A program made the translations under genes and the position numbers. Shown here in pieces: positions 9,758 to 19,203 of a stretch of 64,000 nt of DNA (positions are counted from its first letter, which is position 1; each line of letters begins with the position of its first letter). The notes under the pieces are model-generated. The model saw only the letters and a program-made list of their open reading frames with translations. It ran no database searches and had not been told where the DNA came from. Location: contig RFQZ01000001.1 in NCBI GenBank assembly GCA_009924735.1, forward strand, positions 62,001 to 126,000. The letters are read 5' to 3'. Source of the stretch: Flavobacteriia bacterium (GTDB taxonomy: Bacteria; Bacteroidota; Bacteroidia; Flavobacteriales_D; Crocinitomicaceae).

Positions 9758-10800
9758 TTGAAAGCAATTTGGGAAACCCTTCGGGTCATTTCACCGTCGA
9801 TCAATTCTTCCTTGATAAGTTGTTTCGCTTGTGGTGATTTAAATACTTCATCCAGGTTTTTTACAATCCCCATTGGAATAAATTTCTTCGACATCTGTTG
9901 GGAAAGGCTGTAAGAATCCTGTTGTTTTACCATCGGCTCGAGCAATTCGAACAACATTTTTCTGTTAGCTACCCGATCAACATTGTTCAAAAAACGAGGA
10001 TCCTTAAGGATTTCAGGACAATTCAAAAGGATGCATAGCCATTCAAAATGCTTGTTAGATCCAATTGCAAAAGTTACCAAGGCCTTGTCTTTGGTCGAAA
10101 ACAACTCGCCGTAAGGCGCTATGTTGGGATGAAGACTCCCCATGCGAAAGGGAACGTTACCATTCATAAGGTAATTGCTTGCTTGGTTTACAAGGCTGCA
10201 TATTGCCGCATCATAAAGTGACACTTCTACCGTACTTCCCACATTCGTCTTTTGTTTTTTCAATAAAGAGATCAAAATCCCTTCTTTTAGTTGATGCGCT
10301 GCCAAAACATCAATGAATGCAACGGGCATTTTAAGCGGCATCGAATCAAATTCACCGTTCATGGACATAAATCCGGTTTCAGCTTGGAGGATTAAATCAT
10401 AGGCGACACGGTCGGAATCGGAACCAAAACCAGAGATTTTCGCAATGATTAGGTTTGGGTTGACCGCGCGCAATTTCTCTTCTGTCAAACCTAGCTTTTC
10501 GTCATCCCCCTTTTTGAAATTCATGAGAAGTAGGTCTGCGGTTACAAGTTGCGTTAAGAATTGGTGATAATCCGTTGGAAGTGTTAAATCTAAAAATTGA
10601 TAGTTTTTGTTGTAATTACAGCTTGAAAAATACGATGTTATGCTGTTTTTTTCATTGGGTATACGCCAGGATCGGGTGACATCTTTGTGCTTCGGATGTT
10701 CAATTTTAACAACTTCTGCTCCCAATTCAGAAAAAAAAGACCCCACCGTTGGACCTGCCAAAACCGTTGATAAATCTATGACTTTTAAATCTGAAAACAT
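9748..10800 (-). CDS. CaiB/BaiF-family (family III) CoA-transferase
   Basis: Transfers CoA between carboxylic acids through an aspartyl-CoA intermediate. The frame opens at 10836, but MFSDLKVIDLSTVLAGPTVG starting at 10800 is the usual family N-terminus. Typical motifs follow: FFSELGAEVVKIEHPKHKD, LGLTEEKLRAVNPNLIIAKISGFG, and AYDLILQAETGFMSMNGEFD with the expected catalytic Asp region. The length of about 350 residues is slightly short of the roughly 400 usual for the family. The natural acid substrate cannot be inferred. It is followed by the overlapping GNAT gene and diverges from aconitase. Confidence 0.88.
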   Translation of the reverse strand: MFSDLKVIDLSTVLAGPTVGSFFSELGAEVVKIEHPKHKDVTRSWRIPNEKNSITSYFSSCNYNKNYQFLDLTLPTDYHQFLTQLVTADLLLMNFKKGDDEKLGLTEEKLRAVNPNLIIAKISGFGSDSDRVAYDLILQAETGFMSMNGEFDSMPLKMPVAFIDVLAAHQLKEGILISLLKKQKTNVGSTVEVSLYDAAICSLVNQASNYLMNGNVPFRMGSLHPNIAPYGELFSTKDKALVTFAIGSNKHFEWLCILLNCPEILKDPRFLNNVDRVANRKMLFELLEPMVKQQDSYSLSQQMSKKFIPMGIVKNLDEVFKSPQAKQLIKEELIDGEMTRRVSQIAFKWK

Positions 10801-10897
10801 GGAATCAAAATTAAACCAATTCGCCGTTGAAAGCATGATCGCGCAAAAAAAAGTAAAGAATGCTGATTCTCACGGAATGATTTCCATACAAATTAAG

Positions 10898-10905
10898 TAG
10901 ATTTG
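10898..10905 (+). promoter_or_regulatory. -7 element upstream of aconitase
   Basis: TAGATTTG matches TANNTTTG and lies 19 bases before the aconitase ATG, which would give a very short leader. No convincing -33 TTG is present. Confidence 0.5.
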
Positions 10906-10924
10906 CACAACAAAAAAAGTCACT

Positions 10925-13189
10925 ATGGTTTTCGATTTAGACATGATTAAAAAGGTGTATGCACAATACCCTGAGCGCATTGAAGCAGCAAGAAAAATTG
11001 TAAAAAAGCCCCTAACGCTTTCCGAGAAAATTTTATTTGCCCACTTGTGGAACGATGATACCAACCATTCTTATGAGCGTGGAAAGTCCTACGTTGATTT
11101 CGCTCCAGATCGTGTTGCCATGCAAGATGCTACGGCGCAAATGGCTTTGTTACAATTCATGCAAGCAGGCAAAAAACGTGTTGCTGTTCCTTCTACGGTG
11201 CATGCCGACCATTTAATTCAAGCAAGATTAGGTGCAGACAAAGACCTTCAGGCTTCGCTAAATCAAAACAATGAAGTATTTAACTTTTTATCCTCTATTT
11301 CATCTAAATATGGCATCGGTTTTTGGAAACCAGGCGCTGGAATCATTCACCAGGTTGTTTTGGAAAACTATGCTTTTCCTGGCGGGATGATGATTGGCAC
11401 CGATTCTCACACCGTGAATGCGGGTGGATTGGGAATGATTGCCATTGGTGTTGGAGGCGCAGATGCAGTAGATGTTATGGCCGGTATGGCATGGGAATTA
11501 AAGTTTCCAAAACTCATCGGCGTTAAGCTTACAGGGAAATTAAACGGGTGGACCTCTGCCAAAGATGTCATCTTAAAAGTCGCTGATATCCTTACCGTGA
11601 AAGGTGGAACAGGATGTATTGTTGAGTATTTTGGAGAAGGCGCATTGTCACTTTCTTGTACAGGTAAAGGAACCATTTGCAACATGGGTGCAGAAATCGG
11701 TGCAACTACATCCACCTTTGGATATGACGATTCAATGCGTCGCTATTTGAATGCCACGGGTCGCGAAGAAGTGGTAATTGCCGCAGATGCCATCGCAGCG
11801 CATTTAACCGGTGATGCAGAAGTTTATGAAAATCCAAAAGATTATTTCGATCAATTGATTGAAATCAACCTGTCTGAATTAGAACCACACATCAATGGTC
11901 CATTTACGCCAGACCGTGGTACACCGGTATCCAAAATGAAAGCCGAAGCGGAGAAGAACGAATGGCCAATGAAGGTTGAATGGGGATTGATAGGATCTTG
12001 TACGAATTCTTCTTACGAAGATTTGGCTCGGGCAGCATCCATTGTAGAACAAGCCGTAGCCAACGGAATTCAACCCAAAGCTGCTTTTGGAATCAACCCA
12101 GGGTCGGAACAGGTACGTTTTACCGCGGAACGCGATGGGATTCTTACAGCATTTGAGAAAATGGGTACTAAAATTTTCACCAATGCCTGTGGTCCTTGCA
12201 TTGGACAATGGTCTAGGGACGGCGCTGAAAAACAAGAGAAAAACACCATTGTACATTCATTCAACCGTAACTTTTCCAAAAGAGCGGACGGAAATCCAAA
12301 TACACATGCGTTTGTAACGAGTCCAGAAATGGTAGCAGCCTTGGCAATTGCCGGTGATTTAGGATTTAACCCATTGACAGACACCTTAACAAACTCAGAA
12401 GGAAAAGAAATCAAATTAAGCCCTCCAAGAGGCGAAGAATTGCCTTCAAAAGGTTTTGATGTGGAGGACAATGGATACCAAGCACCCGCGGAAGATGGAA
12501 GCAACATCGAAGTATTGGTAGCACCAGATTCACAACGTCTACAGTTGTTGGAAAACTTCCCGATTTGGGACGGAGAGAACATCACGGGGATGAAATTATT
12601 GATCAAAGCTAAAGGAAAATGTACCACAGACCATATCTCCATGGCGGGTCCATGGTTAAAATACAGAGGTCACTTGGACAACATTTCAAACAATTTATTG
12701 ATTGGTGCAGAAAATGCCTTTACTGGAAACATCAATTCCGTTAAGAATTTGTTGACGGGAACGTATGGTGAAGTGCCAGCCGTACAGCGAGCATACAAAG
12801 CAGCCGGAATCCCTACCATGGTTGTTGGAGACCATAACTATGGAGAAGGCTCCTCAAGAGAACACGCTGCAATGGAACCAAGACATTTAGGTGTGGCTGC
12901 CGTATTGGTGAAATCTTTCGCAAGAATTCATGAGACCAATTTGAAGAAACAAGGCATGCTTGGGTTAACCTTTGCGAACGAAAGCGACTACGACAAAATT
13001 TTAGAGGACGATGTGTTTGATTTTGTAGACCTTAAAGAATTTGCCCCGGAAAAACAATTGACTTTGCGCATCCATCATCAAAATGGTACCACAGAGGACA
13101 TCAAGGTAAACCATACCTACAATGCTTCTCAAATCGAATGGTTTAAAGCAGGTTCTGCATTGAACTTGATTAAACTGATGGAGAACTAA
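10925..13189 (+). CDS. acn: Aconitate hydratase (mitochondrial-type aconitase)
   Basis: TCA-cycle enzyme converting citrate to isocitrate with a [4Fe-4S] cluster. The 754-residue protein matches the mitochondrial-type class common in Bacteroidota. Visible signatures are [33 protein letters not shown], the cluster Cys in [13 protein letters not shown] and the pair in [10 protein letters not shown], and the swivel-domain [15 protein letters not shown]. All three cluster cysteines are present. It stands alone between the divergent CoA-transferase gene and a convergent membrane-barrel gene, with a bidirectional terminator after it. Confidence 0.97.
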   Translation: MVFDLDMIKKVYAQYPERIEAARKIVKKPLTLSEKILFAHLWNDDTNHSYERGKSYVDFAPDRVAMQDATAQMALLQFMQAGKKRVAVPSTVHADHLIQARLGADKDLQASLNQNNEVFNFLSSISSKYGIGFWKPGAGIIHQVVLENYAFPGGMMIGTDSHTVNAGGLGMIAIGVGGADAVDVMAGMAWELKFPKLIGVKLTGKLNGWTSAKDVILKVADILTVKGGTGCIVEYFGEGALSLSCTGKGTICNMGAEIGATTSTFGYDDSMRRYLNATGREEVVIAADAIAAHLTGDAEVYENPKDYFDQLIEINLSELEPHINGPFTPDRGTPVSKMKAEAEKNEWPMKVEWGLIGSCTNSSYEDLARAASIVEQAVANGIQPKAAFGINPGSEQVRFTAERDGILTAFEKMGTKIFTNACGPCIGQWSRDGAEKQEKNTIVHSFNRNFSKRADGNPNTHAFVTSPEMVAALAIAGDLGFNPLTDTLTNSEGKEIKLSPPRGEELPSKGFDVEDNGYQAPAEDGSNIEVLVAPDSQRLQLLENFPIWDGENITGMKLLIKAKGKCTTDHISMAGPWLKYRGHLDNISNNLLIGAENAFTGNINSVKNLLTGTYGEVPAVQRAYKAAGIPTMVVGDHNYGEGSSREHAAMEPRHLGVAAVLVKSFARIHETNLKKQGMLGLTFANESDYDKILEDDVFDFVDLKEFAPEKQLTLRIHHQNGTTEDIKVNHTYNASQIEWFKAGSALNLIKLMEN

Positions 13190-13245
13190 GAACTTTCGTT
13201 CGCAAGTTCGCAAAGGGACTTTACACTTGCCCGAATTACAAAGCA

Positions 13246-13278
13246 TAAAAAAAGCCGCGCAAGCGGCTTTCGTTTTTT
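13246..13278. terminator. Bidirectional rho-independent terminator
   Basis: AAAGCCGC and GCGGCTTT form a perfect 8-bp stem with tetraloop GCAA, preceded by an A run and followed by T's. It can serve both aconitase (+) and the barrel protein (-). Confidence 0.85.
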
Positions 13279-13288
13279 ATAGGGTGTG

Positions 13289-13930
13289 TTAGAATTTCGC
13301 AGAGATGCCAAATTGTAGTAAACCACCACCACCTAAGCCCAACTCGATGTGTGCCCCAATGTTGTTGGTAAAGTACATTTTAGCTCCAACGGCAATCCTT
13401 GCAGTTACAGGGATTAATGCTTTTGTCATATTCGCATCAATAAAATTTGGATTGGTAGGAGCAGTAACGGTTTCCCTTTTGGTGCTTTTGTAACCCGCTG
13501 CAAATCCTGTGTACATATCAATTTTACCTTCTTTTACAAAGTGATAGTTCAAACGAAACATTGCGCGTAGTTTTTTAGAAGTATACTCCCTGTCATAATT
13601 CGTATAAATATAATTTCCATTCGCATCTTGAAGTGCAGTACCTGTGGCATCGTAGGCATAATCTTGAAAAGAATACCCATAACCTGAAACTTCATAATTT
13701 ACATCTGCACCCACACCCACTTTTTCAGATGCCATGTACTCAACACGTCCACCATATGAAAGTGAACCACCCAAAACCTTGTAATTCGAAACGCTTGTTG
13801 CAGACCCATTATATTCCTTGAATAAAATGGCATTCGCCCAATTGGGAACCCCGATGTATGGATCAATAGAAACATCACCTTGCATCATTTGAGCATTTGC
13901 TGACATTGTTAAAAACAACGTAAACATCAT
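13289..13930 (-). CDS. Outer-membrane beta-barrel protein with interrupted signal peptide
   Basis: A small porin-like barrel of about 200 residues. Alternating aromatic strands (KVLGGSLSYGGRVEYMASEK, KLRAMFRLNYHFVKEGKI, MYTGFAAGYKS) end in LLQFGISAKF with the terminal Phe expected for barrel assembly. The track start (MMFTLFLTMSANAQ) gives a signal peptide without a basic N-region. Four codons and a stop lie directly upstream in frame: ATG AAA AAA ATC TAA TTT ATG ATG. If TAA were TTA the protein would start MKKILFMMFTLFLTMSANAQ, a textbook signal peptide. So this is either a recent nonsense mutation, a reinitiation start, or a base error. The gene is otherwise intact. Confidence 0.72.
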   Translation of the reverse strand: MMFTLFLTMSANAQMMQGDVSIDPYIGVPNWANAILFKEYNGSATSVSNYKVLGGSLSYGGRVEYMASEKVGVGADVNYEVSGYGYSFQDYAYDATGTALQDANGNYIYTNYDREYTSKKLRAMFRLNYHFVKEGKIDMYTGFAAGYKSTKRETVTAPTNPNFIDANMTKALIPVTARIAVGAKMYFTNNIGAHIELGLGGGGLLQFGISAKF

Positions 13931-13933
13931 AAA

Positions 13934-13948
13934 TTAGATTTTTTTCAT
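13934..13948 (-). other. In-frame stop (TAA) inside the presumed original signal-peptide start
   Basis: Minus-strand codons from 13948 read ATG AAA AAA ATC TAA, directly ahead of and in frame with the barrel gene at 13930. The start looks ancestral because it supplies the missing basic residues of the signal peptide. Confidence 0.7.
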
Positions 13949-14001
13949 TTTTTTAATTTTTAAATGATTTATAAGAATAGCAAAAATACAAAAAAAACAA
14001 C

Positions 14002-15240
14002 TCAGAGGTCGCTGACGAATGAGGGATACGACTTTTTGATGCTGTGAATGTCATCTATACCAATGGGAACATTGGTCAGCATCCTCGCAACATACGTTGC
14101 GAACACGATGCGATGGTCGTCAAACGAGGCTACTTCTCCACCTCCATATTTCACGCCACCGGTTATGCGCATTGCATCCCCGGAAACTTCGTAGTTTACT
14201 CCCAGTATATCGAGTAAGGCACATGAGGATAAAAAACGATTTGATTCCTTGTTGTACAACCTATGAATTCCTGAAATTTCACTTTGACCCTCCGCTGAAG
14301 CCGCAAGGACACATACCAAGGGAAAAAGATCCGGGCAATTCGTAACGTTCACCTGAAAGCAAAAATGATTTTTGGCTCGCACCCCGATGGAATCATTCGC
14401 TAACAGCAATTCAGCTCCATACGATTTTAAAACCTCTAAAATGTGTTCATCTGCTTGCCTCGAACCCAATGAAAGTCCTTTCATTTGTAAGTCACCCCGT
14501 ATGGCTGCGGCCACCAGGACATTGGCAGCACCGCTCCAATCTCCTTGAATTTCTACCGATTTTCCCAATGGTTTTCCATCCGCCTCAAAAACATAGTGTT
14601 CCTCATTGCGCAATGCCTTAACTCCACGATTGGCCAATCCCTCCATGGTAAGCTCCAAATAAGGCTTGCTGGTTGGGTTCATGAGTTCTATGGTCAAATT
14701 CGATGGCACGGTAGCAGCGAGCATTAAAAACCCCGATGCCATTTGGGAGGTTTGTGAAGCATCAACCACACATTTTTCTCCAATGGTGTTGGGATATTGA
14801 AGTACAAAAGGCCAGGCATTTGGCTCGGACAAAAGGGTACAACCAAATTGAACCAACGAAGGGACCAAAGATTCTGTGGTTCGCTTTTGCAAGGTTCCTC
14901 GGGCATGGAACGTTATGCACTTTGCGAATAAATAACCCAAGGGCAAAAGGGAGCGAAACAGAAATCCCGATTCACCGACATGAAGTTCCAAATGCGTTAA
15001 AAGCTTTCGTTCTTTAGGCGGAGAAATTTGCAACGTGTTTTCATTGAGCACCCATGATGCTCCAAGTTTTTGAATGGCATCCAAGGCATCCATCACATCG
15101 GATGGAAGGGACGTAAAATTACCGGTAAGTGTACTTTTTTCTTCAGCCAAGAGTGAAAGTAGAATTTCACGCTGCATGTGACTTTTGGAAACAGGCGCAT
15201 GTTTTTCGCCCATCACCTCATAAGAACCTATTTCAGTCAT
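14002..15240 (-). CDS. aroA: 3-phosphoshikimate 1-carboxyvinyltransferase (EPSP synthase)
   Basis: Sixth step of the shikimate pathway: joins PEP to shikimate-3-phosphate. The 412-residue protein shows APVSKSHMQREILLSLL (equivalent of the PPSKSxxxR active-site segment), HVGESGFLFRSLLPLG (cf. the G-N-A-G-T-A-x-R loop, here divergent), QGDWSGAANVLVAAAIRG and SFDDHRIVFATYVA with the catalytic Asp-His-Arg region. It is clearly divergent from the enterobacterial enzyme but complete. Its start overlaps the end of the DAHP synthase/chorismate mutase gene by 8 bases, so two shikimate-pathway steps are co-expressed. Confidence 0.88.
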   Translation of the reverse strand: MTEIGSYEVMGEKHAPVSKSHMQREILLSLLAEEKSTLTGNFTSLPSDVMDALDAIQKLGASWVLNENTLQISPPKERKLLTHLELHVGESGFLFRSLLPLGYLFAKCITFHARGTLQKRTTESLVPSLVQFGCTLLSEPNAWPFVLQYPNTIGEKCVVDASQTSQMASGFLMLAATVPSNLTIELMNPTSKPYLELTMEGLANRGVKALRNEEHYVFEADGKPLGKSVEIQGDWSGAANVLVAAAIRGDLQMKGLSLGSRQADEHILEVLKSYGAELLLANDSIGVRAKNHFCFQVNVTNCPDLFPLVCVLAASAEGQSEISGIHRLYNKESNRFLSSCALLDILGVNYEVSGDAMRITGGVKYGGGEVASFDDHRIVFATYVARMLTNVPIGIDDIHSIKKSYPSFVSDL

Positions 15241-16288
15241 TTGGATTGTCGGAAGGTGTGCCTAAAATTTCAGATTGAATGTCGATGGATTCTTGATGAA
15301 TTAACTTGAAAATCTCGGTAGAAAAAGTCTCATTGAGTTCTGAACTTTTGGCTTTTTCTATGTTGGCTTGCAAGGATGTTTTCCATTGGTTGTTTTGGAG
15401 AATGGCCAAATGGTATTTTCTTTTGAAGGCACCGATTTTTCTCGAGAGGTCCATGCGTTGCGAAAGCAATTGAATGATTTGTTCATCAATCAAACCTAAC
15501 AATGCGCGGTATTCCAACATTTCCACTTCATCAATTTCACGGCGACTTCTAAGGGCAAGTTGTCGAAGAAGGGTTTCTAATTCCAGCGGGGTAATTTGTT
15601 GTCTTGCATCGGTAAAAGCATTCACGGGATCGTTGTGGGTTTCAATCATTAACCCATCAAATTTTAAATCCATGGCTTTTTGCGCCACTTCAAATACAGA
15701 TTCAGATTTTCCAGAGATGTGTGAAGGATCGCAAAAAAGTGGCACTTCGGGAAGGTAGCGTCGCAACTCCAACGGTATTTGCCAATTCGGTACGTTGCGG
15801 TATTCTCTTTTCTCGTAGGTAGAAAATCCGCGGTGAATGGCAGAAATTTGTTGCACCCCTGCTTTCATAAAACGTTCGATGCCGCCCAGCCAAAGTTTAA
15901 GGTCAGGGTTGGTGGGGTTTTTCACCATGATTGGGATGTCCACACCTTGTAAAGATTCCGCGAGTTCTTGAACGGAAAAAGGATTTGAGGTGGTCCTTGC
16001 ACCTACCCATAAGATGTCGATTCCGGCTTTTAACGCAATTTCCACATGGCTTGGATTGGCGACTTCGGTGGTAACGGGGATGTTGAATTCTTCTTTGATT
16101 CGTCGCAACCATTCCACGCCGATGTCTCCGATTCCTTCGAAAGCGCCTGGACGGGTTCTTGGTTTCCAAATGCCAGCGCGAAAGGCAAATAAATTTATGT
16201 CTTTTAGGGCAGCAGCCGTTGCTCTTAACTGTTCGTAGGACTCAGCGCTGCATGGTCCGGCAATCACTTTTACTTCCGGAGGCACCAT
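15233..16288 (-). CDS. Bifunctional DAHP synthase / chorismate mutase (AroQ type)
   Basis: Commits PEP and erythrose-4-phosphate to aromatic amino acid synthesis and also converts chorismate to prephenate. Residues 1-255 are a KDO8P-synthase-like (type I beta) DAHP synthase: VKVIAGPCSAESYEQL, FRAGIWKPRTRPGAFEG, QISAIHRGFSTYEKREYRN, LFCDPSHISGKSE and GLMIETHNDP. Residues about 260-345 are an all-helical chorismate mutase domain (YRALLGLIDEQIIQLLSQRM, then DLSRKIGAFKR). The fusion is typical of Bacteroidota; a C-terminal mutase domain often serves as the feedback-sensing part. It begins 2 bases after the rny stop and overlaps aroA. Confidence 0.93.
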   Translation of the reverse strand: MVPPEVKVIAGPCSAESYEQLRATAAALKDINLFAFRAGIWKPRTRPGAFEGIGDIGVEWLRRIKEEFNIPVTTEVANPSHVEIALKAGIDILWVGARTTSNPFSVQELAESLQGVDIPIMVKNPTNPDLKLWLGGIERFMKAGVQQISAIHRGFSTYEKREYRNVPNWQIPLELRRYLPEVPLFCDPSHISGKSESVFEVAQKAMDLKFDGLMIETHNDPVNAFTDARQQITPLELETLLRQLALRSRREIDEVEMLEYRALLGLIDEQIIQLLSQRMDLSRKIGAFKRKYHLAILQNNQWKTSLQANIEKAKSSELNETFSTEIFKLIHQESIDIQSEILGTPSDNPND

Positions 16289-16290
16289 TT

Positions 16291-17820
16291 TTATTTTGCG
16301 TAATTTACAGATCGTTTTTCACGGATGACCGTTACCTTGACTTGTCCTGGGTAAGTCATTTCAGTTTGGATGCGTTGTGAGATGATAAAAGACAGTTCTT
16401 CTGCTTTTGTATCGGTTACTTTTTCCGCTTCTACCATGATCCTTAACTCACGCCCCGCTTGAATGGCGTATGCGCTTCCCACACCATCGTATGAAAGTGC
16501 GAGTGTTTCAAGTTCTTTAATTCTTTTGATGTAAGCTTCAACCACTTCCCGTCGTGCGCCTGGTCTTGCTCCAGAGATGGCATCACAGACTTGAACGATG
16601 GGGGAAATCAAGAATTTCATTTCAATTTCATCATGGTGGGCTCCGATTGCGTTTACCACTTCTGCTTTTTCACCGTATTTCTCAGCGATTTTCATCCCTA
16701 AAATGGCGTGTGGCAATTCGGGCTCTTCATCGGGAACTTTACCAATGTCATGAAGTAATCCAGCTCTTTTAGCCAATTTAACATTCAAGCCAAGCTCAGT
16801 AGCCATGATGGCACACAAATTTGCAACTTCACGGGAGTGTTGCAATAAATTTTGACCGTAAGAAGATCGGTATTTCATTCTTCCAACCATTCGCATGAGC
16901 TCAGGATGTAAGCCGTGAATTCCGAGGTCAATACATGTACGACGTCCGGTTTCAGCAATTTCTTCGTCGAGGTTTTTCTTGGTTTTGGCAACCACTTCCT
17001 CGATGCGCGCTGGATGGATTCGTCCATCGGAAACCAATTGATGAAGGGAAAGCCTTGCGATTTCACGTCGGATGGGATCAAAACAAGAAAGGATAATGGC
17101 TTCAGGGGTGTCGTCTACGATGATTTCTACACCTGTTGCCGCTTCCAATGCGCGAATGTTACGACCTTCTCTTCCGATGATTCGTCCTTTAACTTCGTCC
17201 GATTCAATGTTGAACACTGAAACTGCATTTTCGATGGCTTGCTCGGTTGCTACCCTTTGGATGGTTTGGATTACAATTTTTCTTGCTTCTTTATTTGCAT
17301 TCAATTTGGCTTCTTCGGAAATCTCTTTGATTTGGGCCATGGCGGAAGTTCTTGCCTCGTCTACCAAGGCATCCATAAGCGTTTTCTTTGCTTCCTCCGG
17401 CTGCATACCGCTGATTTTAGAAAGTTCGGCGACCCTTTTCAATTGAATTTTCTCCAATTCCTGGTTCTTCACATCAAGCACTTCGCTTTTCGATTGAATG
17501 TCAGATTTTGCTTTTTCGATGTCGCGTTCGCTTCTGTTAAGCTCGTCCAACTTTTGGTTCACTGTTTTCTCCTTCGCACGGATCCTGTCCTCGTTGGATT
17601 GCATTTTTCGCTCACGGTCCTTGATGTTGGTTTCGTGTTCTTCCTTGAGTTTTAGAAAATTCTCTTTTGCTTGAAGCATTTTTTCTTTCTTGATGCGCTC
17701 CGCTTCTTGTTCCGCATCCTTGATTTTTTGTTTTGATTTTGATCCCAAAACGACGTTTTGTACCACGACAGCACCTGCGCCACCTACGAGAATTCCAATA
17801 ATGATTCCTACTGTGTTCAT
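16291..17820 (-). CDS. rny: Ribonuclease Y
   Basis: Membrane-anchored endoribonuclease that initiates mRNA decay. The order is an N-terminal transmembrane helix ([21 protein letters not shown]), a long charged coiled coil (about 30-200), a KH RNA-binding domain ([21 protein letters not shown]), and an HD domain ([19 protein letters not shown]) whose His-Asp pair binds metal. At 509 residues it is normal length. zapA lies 35 bases upstream and the DAHP synthase gene 2 bases downstream, so RNA decay, division and aromatic biosynthesis genes form one leftward run. Confidence 0.96.
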   Translation of the reverse strand: MNTVGIIIGILVGGAGAVVVQNVVLGSKSKQKIKDAEQEAERIKKEKMLQAKENFLKLKEEHETNIKDRERKMQSNEDRIRAKEKTVNQKLDELNRSERDIEKAKSDIQSKSEVLDVKNQELEKIQLKRVAELSKISGMQPEEAKKTLMDALVDEARTSAMAQIKEISEEAKLNANKEARKIVIQTIQRVATEQAIENAVSVFNIESDEVKGRIIGREGRNIRALEAATGVEIIVDDTPEAIILSCFDPIRREIARLSLHQLVSDGRIHPARIEEVVAKTKKNLDEEIAETGRRTCIDLGIHGLHPELMRMVGRMKYRSSYGQNLLQHSREVANLCAIMATELGLNVKLAKRAGLLHDIGKVPDEEPELPHAILGMKIAEKYGEKAEVVNAIGAHHDEIEMKFLISPIVQVCDAISGARPGARREVVEAYIKRIKELETLALSYDGVGSAYAIQAGRELRIMVEAEKVTDTKAEELSFIISQRIQTEMTYPGQVKVTVIREKRSVNYAK

Positions 17821-17855
17821 ACCTTTTAAGTTTTTAAGCGGGTATGATAAAGGGA

Positions 17856-18131
17856 TTATAACCAGCTGCTTACCTCATTTTCCAAATCATTGAGTTGAGA
17901 CTCGATGGCTTCGTATGTAGAAGCAGAAGACGTGGGGGTTTTCATTAACAGTTGAAGGGCGGACATGGCCAATAAATCTTGGGAGTCATTCACCGCATAA
18001 TTTTTTTTCAACATATCAACCGCATCATTGATTTTTTTTGCTGCACTTTCCACCTTCTCCTTTTCGGTTTCCTTTACCGTGATGGGATAAGTCCTGCCTG
18101 CAATTTCTATTTTCAATGATACTTTACTCAT
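17856..18131 (-). CDS. zapA: Cell division protein ZapA
   Basis: Small FtsZ-associated protein that bundles FtsZ filaments. The 91-residue product has the ZapA fold: N-terminal beta part ([20 protein letters not shown]) and a C-terminal helix containing [29 protein letters not shown]. Its start overlaps the stop of an upstream coiled-coil gene by 4 bases, which suggests translational coupling. Confidence 0.9.
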   Translation of the reverse strand: MSKVSLKIEIAGRTYPITVKETEKEKVESAAKKINDAVDMLKKNYAVNDSQDLLAMSALQLLMKTPTSSASTYEAIESQLNDLENEVSSWL

Positions 18132-18448
18132 CTTCTATTTTTTAACTGAGTAATACAGTGTTCAATTTCCTTTACCAATGCATCGATTTCATCGTCATTT
18201 CTACCCTTTATGGCCAAATCAGATTTCTCAATTCCCTGCATTTGTTGTTTTTCTAAAGTTTGTTTCAATTGCAAAACCTCCTTGCTCAGGGTATTGTTAA
18301 TCCCTTTTAATTCAGAGATTTCTGATGCCAAAGCGTTTCGTTCTTTTTCAATTTCACCTTTTAAAGCGGTCATTTCATCCAGTGCGTTTTTCAATCTCAA
18401 GAAGACTGCACGCAAACGAGAAATTTGAGCTTCGATATTGGGTGTCAT
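18128..18448 (-). CDS. Small coiled-coil protein upstream of zapA
   Basis: A 106-residue protein that is almost entirely coiled coil (LKNALDEMTALKGEIEKERN, then LASEISELKGINNTLSKEVL and LQLKQTLEKQQ). There is no signal peptide or membrane segment. It overlaps zapA by 4 bases. By position and structure it could be a ZapB-like partner of ZapA in the division ring, but this is inference from context; sequence alone shows only a coiled coil. It is the first gene of the run, with a -7 element just upstream. Confidence 0.75.
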   Translation of the reverse strand: MTPNIEAQISRLRAVFLRLKNALDEMTALKGEIEKERNALASEISELKGINNTLSKEVLQLKQTLEKQQMQGIEKSDLAIKGRNDDEIDALVKEIEHCITQLKNRR

Positions 18449-18464
18449 TTGAACAAACTTTCTG

Positions 18465-18472
18465 CAAAGTTA
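18465..18472 (-). promoter_or_regulatory. -7 element for the coiled-coil/zapA/rny run
   Basis: TAACTTTG on the minus strand fits TANNTTTG and lies 16 bases ahead of the ATG at 18448. No clear -33 TTG is visible. Confidence 0.5.
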
Positions 18473-18540
18473 ATATTCGGCGGGGGATTATTAATTTATA
18501 CTTTCATTTTTTTTCGATTTTCCTCAGAAAATGAACGAAC

Positions 18541-19203
18541 TCAAATATTATGGGTGGTATAGAAGGCTTTGGCGTAATTAGGGGTACTTGAGGCTAAATC
18601 AAGAAATTCTTTGTTCATAAAGTTTGAATAGGCTTGTTTTATTTGACCTTTTGCCGAGACTTCGATGTGGTCTTGGAAATTAATCTTGCCCATCTTAAGG
18701 ATGTTTTTGACTTTTTCATTGGCATCGCCAACCCAAATCATTTCATCTTGTTGCGTATATGAATGTTCATCTAAAATTTCAGGCCCATCGGTTTTCATTA
18801 GGTTTCCTTCTGGACTTTCAATCCTCCGAAACACCTCATCCCGTCTTGCATCAAACGCTGCGCAAATGACATGTTTGGGAAAAGAAGCACGCGCAACTTC
18901 AATTAAACTCCCGAGCGAAGAGACCCCCAACAAAGGAAGATTCAATGCAAAACACAGGGCCTTTGCGGTGGACATCCCGATGCGCAAACCTGTATACGAA
19001 CCTGGACCCATTCCAACAGAAATACCCGCCAAAACATGCATTGAAATGTCTTCTTTTTGAAGGACCTGTTGGATCAGCAAGGTGAGTTGTTCTCCATGCA
19101 CAAAACCATCACCGTTTACATCGATGACCTGTACACAACGACCATTTTTAGAAAGGGCAACGGAACAAATTTTTGTAGCAGTTTCTAGGTGGAGCAAATA
19201 CAT
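18541..19203 (-). CDS. tsaB: tRNA threonylcarbamoyladenosine biosynthesis protein TsaB
   Basis: Non-catalytic partner of TsaD in making t6A37 on ANN-decoding tRNAs. The 220-residue protein has the ASKHA-type N-terminus (MYLLHLETATKICSVALSKN) and the TsaB signature GISVGMGPGSYTGLRIGMST AKALCFAL near residues 60-90. The weaker C-terminal half is normal for the family. Its ATG shares one base with the stop of the upstream response regulator gene, so the two are coupled. Confidence 0.9.
   Translation of the reverse strand: MYLLHLETATKICSVALSKNGRCVQVIDVNGDGFVHGEQLTLLIQQVLQKEDISMHVLAGISVGMGPGSYTGLRIGMSTAKALCFALNLPLLGVSSLGSLIEVARASFPKHVICAAFDARRDEVFRRIESPEGNLMKTDGPEILDEHSYTQQDEMIWVGDANEKVKNILKMGKINFQDHIEVSAKGQIKQAYSNFMNKEFLDLASSTPNYAKAFYTTHNI

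Noticed and set aside
10640-10900. 86-aa ORF opposite the CoA-transferase
   Set aside because: It is an antisense shadow of a clearly conserved gene.
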